From Hydractinia symbiolongicarpus (taxonomy: Eukaryota > Cnidaria > Hydrozoa > Anthoathecata > Hydractiniidae), in assembly GCF_029227915.1 (NCBI RefSeq), contig NC_079883.1:13020001-13084000 (forward strand): a stretch of DNA of 64,000 nt, in the 5' to 3' direction. The notes beneath the pieces were generated by a model, which ran no database searches, had not been told where the DNA came from, and saw only the letters and a program-made list of their open reading frames with translations. Numbering within the stretch: position 1 is the first letter of the stretch; every line of letters begins with the position of its first letter. Below, piece by piece: positions 54,471 to 64,000 of the stretch. The position numbers were made by a program, and so were the translations under genes.

Positions 54471-57400
54471 ATGTCTAGAGCCAACCCATTCGATTTCAAC
54501 GAAGATGAAGCAACTAAGCAGTTCGAAAAAAATATCATCTTTGGTGTCTCGCCACATGACTCCAGCTACGTATCAGCTCATGATTTCATGAAGAAGTCAT
54601 TAGCGGCAGCGAATATGTTGAATGATGAAGAGGACGACTTAAGTCAAATCACTGCAACAAATCAAGCTGTGGGTAAGTGCATTGTTTTGAATCGTACACT
54701 TTGACAGAATCTATTAACTGCTGTTGCTTGCTATATAATTGTGTATGAATTTGATTGCAATTTGTGGCATGCAGTGTATAAAGCAATTTGTTAATATATC
54801 TTCTTCTTTTTTTAAATATACTTTTAAGGAGAGCAGTGACAAAAGTGATCAAATATGAACAAACAAAATTTATATTTCTTAAGAATGGAATAACTATGGC
54901 ATTATATTAAGCGTTGTTCTGTCTCGTCCTGTTTGTAATGTTTTAGATTAAAAATCTCCCAATAGAAAAGTGCACTTTTTTAAAGGCTTAAGTTCAGCAC
55001 AGGGTAATCGGTTATTGTTGTAAATGTTAACCGTCCAAATTAGAAAAAAAAAAAAAAAAGTTTAGTTTATTGTTCATACAATAATTTTGTTAACAAGCAA
55101 GAAAAATATCGAAACTGTTCTGTTTAAAAACAGAAAAATTCTATGTAAAATTCTGAAGTTCTTTAAACAACAACAAATTGTGTTAATTTAAAGTTCAATT
55201 CTTGTAAACACAAGAGAATAATTAAAGTCGAAGGTGTAGCTAAAAGTTTAGTTACATCAAATATTAAGGTGAAATTTCAACTAGCTCTAGGAGCTTAAGA
55301 ATAAAAATGGCTTTAACAACTTTTATGTTGACCAGGTATCCAAAATCAAAACATTGTTGTTGTTTCTTTTGTATAAAATGTTTTTATACATTAAGGTATT
55401 GTAGGAATTAGTTCAAAAGTAGTTTTTTCTTGTTTACGTTTTAAGCTACCATTTTTCTTGATGACAGGCAATACTGGACCATACGGCCTGTCGTCACTAA
55501 GGCAATCAAAATACCCAAAAACCTGTAAGTTCAGATGGTTAACAATTGATTGGAAATTTCAGAAAGAATTTTGAAGTTTTAAGAATTTAAAGGGAAACTA
55601 AGCTCAAAAAAAAATTTGTTAAAAAAATTTAAGAACGTTGTATAACATCTAAATAAACTATTGAAAAAAATTAACCCTTAATTGTCATTATTTAGACTGT
55701 TTTAGCCCGTTAAAGTTCTAAGGCTTTCTGAAATTAACCGTGTACTTCATTCACGCTTCCTCATGAACCATATAGAATTATAACGTATGAGCTGCAAGAC
55801 TCAAAATCACTTAGTCATGAATAGCAGCGAAGAAAGTAGTTGTGCTAGTGAACATAGCGAAGTATATAGTTCTGAAACAGATGAAAGTATTTGCAAAGGG
55901 TGTTATGATAACGAACATGAATATACTGAATGTCAGTTGAAAAACATTTGTTCATCAAATTTTTGGTCTGATTAGAACAAAATGATGTCAGTAGCTTCAT
56001 GACATGACTTTATGATAAAAAGGTGAAGAGTTGATTAGGTCAAAAATTTTGAATGTTGTTACTTTAGTGTTAATCTCTATAAAAATCAATAAGAATCCTA
56101 CATCGTAAAAAGTCCGTTAATTTACTGTTCCACACAGTTGCATTAATTCTAATTATTTTAGCATTCTCAAAAAAAGCAGACGAAATAGATTCCCGTCCGG
56201 CAAGTAGATCATTTTCGAAATCTTCAGATGCTGCGCACTCTGCACGGGGGCAAGGGAGTCGGCCGTCATCTTACACAAAGGAAGGTAATATTTGATAAAA
56301 TATTTTAGTTTAAACTGCCTATGTTATAATATTTGTTGTCTTTATAAATAGCAAGCTAAATCCTGTTGTTTCTGACAAGTAAATTCCTGTGGATCTTTGT
56401 ACTAGTGAACAGGCTAGTTTTGTTTATAAGAGGAGTTTTTCAATTATAATCAGGAAACTTCGAGTCTATGTTGCACACTTTACATTATTTCAACAAAACT
56501 GAATTATGTTTAATCTCGGAATAAGCAATCTTTGTTCAGATCTCAAGCTTATTTTTTAGTCCATATCAAGATCTGAAGTTGCTTAATGGTTGCCGAATTA
56601 TTTGAACTAATTTTCGTAATTCATGTAAGAGGAGGAAAGGAAAATAGGAAAAATAAATAGGAGTCACTTTTTTTTTAAAAAAAGAAATTTTTTTAAAAAT
56701 AAACTGAAGTGTGCAACAAAGAAATCATTGTAGTTTTCTTTTCATGGAGTTTGATTTTTTTTTTGTTTTTAAGCGTGTCTCTTTTTATTTTTTGCGACAA
56801 ATAAACCTTTTGTGTTGCTTGTGCTAATATTTTTACAGACTGAAGTTGCCTGATTATTTTACAAATCCAGTTTGGTGGCTTATAAACGAGTTGCCAATAA
56901 AAAGAACTTGTTTACATCTAAATCAGAGGTCACATGTTTTTGCATATCTGGTTGTCCTAGTTTAGGTGCACTGAATGTTGCTTTTTCATGCCAAGCATTA
57001 TTGAAAGCTAACTATTCGACTGTTCAAAATTTATAAATTTTATATTGTGGTAAAGGTAATTAATAAATAAATCAAGCCAGGGTAAGATTACCTAATGACA
57101 ACATTTGGCTATTGTGTGGCTAAGGCCTAAAGATTGTCAATGCTGTTTCTAAAGAGGTACTTTTAACAGATGTTTCTTGATTAGTTAGTTAAGTTCAATT
57201 TTTACACAATTTTGACTTAAATTTTGACACAGTTACTTTAATTTGAAAAATAAGTTTAAGTTGGGTTAGAAAACTAAGCATTTCTTATTAATAGGTTTTT
57301 AAGCAATATACATCAGATCTAAATATAGTATTACTATTGTATTATCGTGTTATCTTGAATATTCTTCACTAGTTGTACTTTGATAAAAGTAACTGAGAAT

Positions 57401-60400
57401 CACAATTGTTATTGTCTCTCACATTCGCATTATTTTTATTGTTATTCCGTTGTAGGTTGGTCTTCTAAAACCCCATCTTTTACAACAAACTATCAAAGCA
57501 TCGATGACAGTAAGATACACCAGTTATTAATTTATTATTAAAGAAATTAGAAAGCCTTGGTCTGAGTAAATTTGAACACTATAACTTTGATGCTTATGAA
57601 ATGTTTGACTCTACACTATTTAATTGGTATTTTTCCTTTGCAGAATAATTTTTTTTTGTTATGGGTAATCGAGTTGCTAAGAGTGAGAATATAATTTAGG
57701 CTGAAATTTTGGATAGTTGAACAACCAAAATTGAAACTTGGATATTCTAACAATAATAAGTAGCAACAGGAAAGTGTAAAGCTGGATATAAATTTGAATA
57801 TTACATCCAGCAACATGCCATAGCAACTTAGGCTAAAATAAAATAGAGCTGCTTATGAAAAATGTGTGTACAAATTCATTTGTATTCTTGCCCACCTTTT
57901 TTGTTAGTTGTTCACAACAAACCGCAAGTATCAGGAAGTGATTATCAACATTTGCAAGATGAATTAATCAAAGCTAAAAAAATGATAGAGGTAATTAAGG
58001 ATTAATATACAATTAAAATATAATAAAAATATATAAAAATGTTTTATCAGACATGTTATTGTGTTTTTTTTATTTGCGTCGAGTAACATATTACTAAAAT
58101 GATATTACTTTTGTTTTAATATTTTGTTAGTATTTTTTCTTTATATATGAAATGTTTTTACAAAATTTGATAATACTTCCTTGAAAAATTTATTTCTCTT
58201 CAGTATATTTTTTTTTCCATATTGTTGCTTTTTTCTCGTATTTCAATTGGCTAATCTACAGAAAATATGTATTTTTTTTTTCTACCGGAAAATGTGTGCA
58301 ATGCTACAATGCAAAAAGCTTAATTTTTTTCCCTGATTGGCTGAATAATGTCATTGTTTTCCTGAAAAACGAAAACTTGTCGGTAAATTGATTCCAAAAT
58401 TATGAAACAAACATAAATATTCACGATTCAGTTATTCTTTTTTTCACTTATATATTCATTAAATTGTCTTAAAGGAACCAGTCCTCTTCACCACAAAGTA
58501 TCTTTTATTCACCTGTGACTTCAAAGAGATTTATAACACATTAAAGACTTGCTTTTATTTGATTATTAAAAATAAGGAAATTTATTATATTTCATAAATT
58601 GTACATAATCATTTATATTATTTTACAGTAACTTTATTTGCTGTTAAACAAAGAACTACATGAGCCATAGCTAAAATTGAACCATAATCTACTAAATATA
58701 CCGAATACAATGATTTCGTGCTTGGTTTATATGACAAATTAGCACTTTTTCTAAAAAAAAAAATGTTATATTTTGTTATTTTTTACTTTTCGTATATCTC
58801 ACTCACCTAAAGGCTTGGCAAATATCTAAACGGGAACATAAAAAACTCAAAAAATATTTTGGATATTTTTCTCAGCTGTTCTTTTATATTTTATATGCTT
58901 TCTTTTACAACAGACACTGAAATATGAGAAATGGAGCAGTTTGCCTGTCAAAGAAACAGTGAATCGATTGGTGGTTGGAAAGGTAATTTCTAATAATTTA
59001 AAAAAACCTATTTTATCGTGGTAGTAACAGTGCAGTATAATTTGATATTTATTTTTTTTCAGCCATATGCTTTGGAAGGTTATAGAGCGTTATCGCAAAA
59101 ACAAGAACTTTTAGATGCTGCAGTAAAATCAAGAGATGGAAATGCTATAAGTACAGTATGTTGAAACAAGTCATATAGAGGTTTTTTTATAAGAAAACCG
59201 TTTTTTGACCTGAGCTGTATAATTGGCTAGAAAAAAAGCATGTAGTAATAAAATAAACGAGCAACTGTGTAAATATCTTACTTTCTTTAGGTTATCATAT
59301 TCTTAGAGAAAACTTTAAAACCAAGTAAGTAATATCTGTGTTTAGAAAAACTACTAACATCATACCATCTTTTAACGTTGCAATTTCAGTCATAAATTAA
59401 AGCATTGTCACAAAACATTGTCAGGGAAATCTAATTTTTAAATAGTCTATGCTAATATAAAGTCATGGGCCCTTCTTTAAGATCCTTGGTCCTTTTATAG
59501 AGTCCTAAATCCTGTTTTTTTTTAGTGTGCCAATTGCACATTGCATGTGTTTTAGGCTACTTACATATTGTTATATAGCGCTGTTTTATCGAGAAATACA
59601 AAAGCGTCCTATAGCTGTCCGCCATTTTATTCAATACTTGCGAAAACACGAAAAATGGGAAAAGTTGGAAGATTTTTACAAGTTAGTTTTCTTTGTTATG
59701 TTTTTCTGTAGTCGTCAAAAGTACTACCTTTTTACTAGAGCAATCAGTAATATATTTTCCTTATACGTCTGAGCAGAAAAACTAAACAATCACGTTTTAA
59801 GGGGATTATTGTTCATTGTACGTATTCTATTTTGAAAAATGGTGCGATGAAAATTTTTTAAAGCATATTTTATTTTAGACATACACTTCTGCTTGAAGAA
59901 GCTGCTGTAAGTAGAAAAACTTAATAATTTATTATCTGCCCATGGTCAACTTTATTTCGTACCCTATTGTGGGTCTCATTTTGGATACTAAACAATGCTC
60001 GGCACACTTGGATTAAACATGTGCCTGCCGATTGTGTGTATTTCATACCAGGCCACTATTTAATTAAATTGGAAAGATAATTTACAAAAACCATAATGTT
60101 GACATATATGCCCTAAATTTCTAAATACCTATCTCAAGAGTTTGGTTATCTGAGAGTAGAATGTCTATTCAGTTTTTAGATCTGACGACAGTATAGAAGG
60201 AATAATTTCGTTATAAAATAAAATGGTATAGTAAATACAATAGATACTTCTTTTTTTTAATTTTTTTTACTATTTTTGTGGGATTTTTTAGTATTTGCGG
60301 TATGAACAAGTTAACTTAAAGAAAATTTTGACTGATCGAATGACAGGACTTAATAACTGGATTCGGTAAGTCTCGAATTTCAAACGTCAAATGGTCTAAA

Positions 60401-62566
60401 AATGTTTTTAAAAAAATTGCGAACGATATCAAAGATACAGTTTCTGGTTATCTTTTTACTTTTAGGGATTATGGCTTAAAACCTGAAGCTAGTGAGTTAG
60501 CATCATATGTGAAAGATGAGTTAACTTTACTGGAGAAGCAAAAAATATTAGAGGTAATTGCTGTGTACCTCCTTTTTTACGCAATGTTGAATTATATACA
60601 CAACATGCAATACGTAACTTTTTTAGTTTTTTGATTCTGAATATTCTTGTTGAACCACAAATGTCAAAAAAAAAATCAACTGAAGCTTTTTGTTTTAAAT
60701 TAGGGAAAAACATGATGTAAATAAATGATTTTCTAATTAAGTTTTACAAGCTTTGAGTAATCTTTGACAAGTACTTTTTCACAAATTCTATTGCTAATCG
60801 ATCCACTCCCTTATTTTCAGGAGGAAGATAAGGTGCGAGCTGCAGCATCAACTGATACTGTCATGAAGTACCACCCACGAATTTCAATAGAACTAAAGTC
60901 TTTGATGACAACCATATCTTATTGCGCATTGTATCATTATGATAAGGTATTTTTAACGATTTTTATTTTATGCAAAGGAAAGGGTGGACCTATAAAAATA
61001 TGTGATAAATTTGGTAAGAGGAGTCTTTGAAGAAATAAAACTTCAGGGAATTTGCCTATGCTTAAGTGCTGTTTGATTTTAAAGATCAGAATTTAGCTAA
61101 ATGACGTAGTCAAACATTATTAAAAACTTTTCTTTGCATGAAAATTAGCATCATGATGGATCTAGTGTTTTTGTTTTGTTTCTTAGACATCTGCGTATTA
61201 CCCTGAAAAGTTTAAAAAGGATTTTAAGGTATTATACCTTTGCTTTATCATGGTTTATTTTGTGTTGTTTAATAATTTTGTTACGAATGAAAAACTTGTT
61301 CTTTTAGATCACAAATAAACAATACGAATGGGCAGTACTTCCACCACGTGCTAATCTCCATCGTTGGGCTGATATACAAGAATTGTTAACGTCGTCAGTA
61401 AGTTTTGCTTGACCATATTACCCAGAGAAAATAGAGGATGTTTTATGACGACACAAATTGTAGTTGACCTCCCTTCTTTATCAAGTACTTAGAAATATTT
61501 GGCTTTGTATTTGTTTCACAATAGTACGAGACTACGACTACCGGCTCCTTAGAAGGTTTTAAGTTAATTTAAAACTACATGTATTTCTATGAATCAGTGC
61601 TAAAATTACTAATATAATATTTATTTCCTAATATATGTCGTTGTTGCTGTTATTGTTGTTGTCGTTGTTGCTGCTACTGTTATATAAGTCACCGATTTTT
61701 GAGTCCTACTTGGTGGCCAATGTATTTTTTAATTGGATCCTTGTAAAGGTTTTTTTTTTTTTGCTGTCACGCAGAATTTCAGAGAGTTGCACCATAACAG
61801 CTAACGTTTTTGTTACCTTAATTTACCAATAAGCGTTTTAACGTATCCAAATGACTGCATCATGTAAAATTTTATTTTTTGATTTTATAAAGGGGGTTAA
61901 TTTTGGGGAGTTAGAAGAATCTAAAGAACCTCTAAGTAAGTGTTTTTACAGTGTCAGAATTCTCTTGTATTAATTCTTACATCTCTTAATCTTTTAGGGA
62001 TTTTTAGGATTTAAAAAAGGAGAATCAAGCAACATGGGATTTGAACAAGTGGTTTCTGTCTTGCACAAAGCCCGAGCAAATGAAGAGGCATGTTAATATT
62101 TTAGTCTACTGCTTGTTTGTTTGTTTTTACTTTGTTGTTGATTGTAATCTGGCATGTTTTGTGATGCAAAAACTTGATATTATTTTTTACATATTTGTAG
62201 ATATTAACGAAATATTTGAATTTGATATCAAATTCAGACTTACGACTTAAATTTGCAGAAAAATGTGGTATGCACGACGTAGCTATTGAGGTACAATTTT
62301 TGCAAGCTATTCAAGGAGTTTTCAGTCAGAAAATAATACTTTTCTTATTTATTTTCTTCTTTAATATTTTTAATTTTTATATTTATTTACTTTATATAAT
62401 TTTTGGTGATGTAATTGGTTCAAATCGCTTTTAGACATTGGTACAGATGCGTGACAGAAGAGGCATGGAAGAATACCGTTTAAAAATTGGCAGCTCTTCA
62501 AAATATAGACAAAAGATTAATGATTTACTTAACAATTCTGTGAGTGTAGACTTTATGGCTTCCTAA
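54471..62566 (+). CDS. VIPAS39: VIPAS39 (SPE-39) homologue, 18 exons
   Basis: Exons: 54471-54672, 55468-55524, 56162-56284, 57456-57509, 57908-57990, 58914-58982, 59063-59155, 59291-59324, 59579-59681, 59879-59906, 60292-60365, 60466-60553, 60821-60946, 61187-61228, 61308-61397, 61998-62087, 62201-62290, 62435-62566. They join in frame to about 525 residues (human 493). The N-terminal ~170 residues are acidic and Ser-rich; then a short coiled coil. The C-terminal part matches the Vps16 C-terminal-like domain of SPE-39: REIQKRPIAVRHFIQYLRKH, TTISYCALYHYDK, GFEQVVSVLHKARANEE, LRLKFAEKCGMHDVAIE. The protein binds VPS33B (CHEVI complex) and acts in late-endosome and lysosome traffic. Intron 16 begins GC, not GT. 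The last exon could end at 62538 with another donor (gtgagt), so the C-terminus is uncertain. Confidence 0.94.
61637..61680 (+). repeat. GTT/TGC trinucleotide repeat in a VIPAS39 intron
   Basis: Run of ttgttgctgttattgttgttg-type triplets. The leucine-rich reading frame across it is a by-product of the repeat. Confidence 0.85.
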
Positions 62567-63205
62567 TCATCCTAAGCTTTTATAACATTTTTTTTCTTTA
62601 AAAAATTTGCAAAACTTCTTGCCGTTTGTTACCTTTAACTGTTTTCTAACTTTAGCCTTCTTTCTTTTACTTTTGATTTTCTTTTTATAATTGTTTCCTC
62701 AAAAAAATTTTTTTCAACTCTGTCTCTTATGTATGGTGGCCCATCGGTGTCAACGTAAAAAATATGATGGATATGTCAAACTAAAAAGAAAAAAAAGATA
62801 AAAAGATAAAAAATTAAATCAATAAAAAGTAATATTAAAAAATTCAAATAATTAGAATAAAAAAAATGTTTTTATAATGATAAACAATTTATTAAGAAAA
62901 AAATCTTATATAAGAAAAGATTCTTTTTTAAAAAAAACAAGAAGCCCTGGGGGCTCTAAGAATTTCCGCTCGCTACCAAAATATTTGATGAAAACCTGCT
63001 AATTCGTTGTGTTATTGTGCTAAACATTTGAGGAGGTTTGGTGCATGAACCTCTGAAGATAAAGCACACAAGTGACATTATATCTTACAACAAACGCAAA
63101 CAAAACGAAACGTGTCATAATAAACTCACATTTTAAAATAAATTGCTAACAAAAAATACAGCCTAACATTCATGGTAAGTCTTGCGATTGAAACGTGTAT
63201 GGTCT
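62567..63205. other. VIPAS39 downstream region, no gene seen
   Basis: A/T tracts (aaaaagataaaaag) and no recognisable exon. A missing last VIPAS39 exon, if one exists, could be here but I could not identify it. Confidence 0.4.
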
Positions 63206-63592
63206 TAAACGGCATTTAGTTGACAAAAAATCAAAATTTTGCTGTGACCATCATTTTCAGCATACTTTTTTTATTAACTGTGCCAATTTTTGTCGAAAAT
63301 AAAGCAGTTTTAATTTTTGGTTAAATTTTGGCCTAAAATGACATTTAGGTGACAAAAATCAAACTTTTGTACCATCATCATCTTCAGCATACTTTTTTTG
63401 TTAACTGTGCCAGATTTAGCCGAAAATAAAATGGTTTTAATTTTTGGATCAATTTTGTCCTAAAATGACATTAAAGGTGGCAAAAAATCAAAATTATTAT
63501 GTCACCATTATGTTCAGCATACTTTTTTTGTTAACTGTGCCAAATTTTGTTGAAAACAAATACTAATTTTGTCCTGAAACATCATTTAGATG
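63206..63592 (+). repeat. Tandem repeat, three copies of about 128 bp
   Basis: Each unit contains gacatt-aggtgacaaaaaatcaaa, cagcatactttttttgttaa (63259, 63389, 63514), ctgtgccaaattt and gaaaataaa-tggttttaattttt. The last unit is incomplete. Confidence 0.85.
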
Positions 63593-63873
63593 AGTTCCCA
63601 GTAGTTGGGGAGCTTGGGTGCGAAGTTTACATCTGTGAAGGAGGAACGTGTAATCCCAGGGTCGATTTTTTCTCAAAAAATGCTCCAAAAGAAAAAAACG
63701 ACGGTTTTAAAGAATTTCCTACGCCTTCGGGCGCGGAAATTCAATGAAAAAAAATTACACGGTGTGGCCCAGCGCTATCAGTGTCACAAGCCCTGCAATT
63801 GGTCATGGTTTTATTCACCGCGTAACTAAGCACGCTCTTTCGTTGTGTTTATTTATTCAATGAGGTGAAAAAC
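63593..63873. promoter_or_regulatory. Upstream region of the last gene
   Basis: Less AT-rich than its surroundings, ends 281 bp later at the ATG of the partial gene. Two overlapping frames here (63547-63747 and 63605-63829) show no recognisable motif. Confidence 0.3.
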
Positions 63874-64000
63874 ATGGCGGAAGCAAATGCGAGGAATGAA
63901 AAGTTTAAGAACTTTAAAAAAGAAAAATTAGTGAAAAAAGGAATAGAAGTGAAGACAAGGATAAGAAGGGGTAGAAGGTACATTCCATCATGGTTCAAAA
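63874..64000 (+). CDS. Unidentified lysine/arginine-rich protein, start only (cut by window end)
   Basis: Forty-two codons from ATG at 63874 in good context (aacATGG): MAEANARNEKFKNFKKEK, then VKTRIRRGRRYIPSWFK, still open at the edge. The strongly basic start could be a nuclear localisation or nucleic-acid-binding region and slightly recalls an importin-alpha N-terminus, but this is not enough for a call. The gene continues outside the window. Confidence 0.4.
   Translation, partial: MAEANARNEKFKNFKKEKLVKKGIEVKTRIRRGRRYIPSWFK

Noticed and set aside
55787-55975. 62-residue frame with Ser/Glu and several Cys in VIPAS39 intron 2
   Set aside because: No matching splice sites in the VIPAS39 frame and no recognised family; possibly a transposon scrap.
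61635-61832. Leucine-rich signal-like frame in a VIPAS39 intron
   Set aside because: The leucines come from a TTG/CTG trinucleotide repeat.

Overview
This is an AT-rich eukaryotic nuclear window with GT-AG introns, dispersed single-copy genes and many DNA transposons, short repeats and retrotransposon scraps. Five genes have convincing animal orthologues or animal domain structure: MEA1, DNAJC17, a BTB-BACK-Kelch protein, VIPAS39/SPE-39, and the first exon of an RRM protein. The mobile elements are of kinds common in cnidarians (pogo elements, an ISL2EU element with a YqaJ nuclease, a virus-like element with a capsid-like gene). I therefore read it as an early-branching metazoan, most likely a cnidarian and perhaps a hydrozoan. 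That placement is an inference, not something the sequence proves.

Layout. 0-16.4 kb is mostly mobile DNA: a broken CR1/L2-like retrotransposon (1-1.25 kb), a pogo/Tigger element whose transposase carries a C-terminal PHD-like finger (1.86-4.90 kb), a first exon of an RRM gene on the minus strand (5.5-5.66 kb), a palindrome-rich repeat (5.7-6.56 kb), a decayed hAT transposase split by a Harbinger-like element made of a minisatellite (9.2-12.1 kb), and a hAT-like non-autonomous element (12.5-16.34 kb) that contains a complete two-gene pogo element (13.42-16.25 kb: transposase plus a divergent HIRAN-domain protein).

17.4-28.2 kb holds MEA1 (3 exons) and DNAJC17 (10 exons) head to tail on the plus strand, 950 bp apart. 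A four-exon minus-strand gene for a 159-residue secreted cysteine-rich protein, assembled here from splice signals, lies inside DNAJC17 intron 5 (23.70-25.78 kb). 28.2-38.1 kb is gene-poor, with one possible small two-helix membrane protein (31.0 kb), a hAT-type element (33.8-35.1 kb), tandem repeats and a tRNA-like SINE. 38.25-40.94 kb is an ISL2EU element with perfect 54-bp terminal inverted repeats, a deleted transposase and an intact SWIM/YqaJ protein. 41.5-45.1 kb is a decayed virus-like element with inverted ends and remnants of a capsid-like gene.

48.7-51.6 kb is the Kelch-like gene (3 exons, a SINE in intron 2), and 54.5-62.6 kb is VIPAS39 (18 exons, one with a GC donor). The window ends with a 3-copy tandem repeat and the start of an unidentified lysine-rich protein (63.87 kb). 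The host genes do not form an obvious pathway: DNAJC17 is a nuclear/splicing co-chaperone, VIPAS39 acts in endolysosomal trafficking, and the Kelch protein is a probable Cullin-3 substrate adaptor. The most novel-looking items are the nested secreted-protein gene and the HIRAN plus pogo two-gene element.
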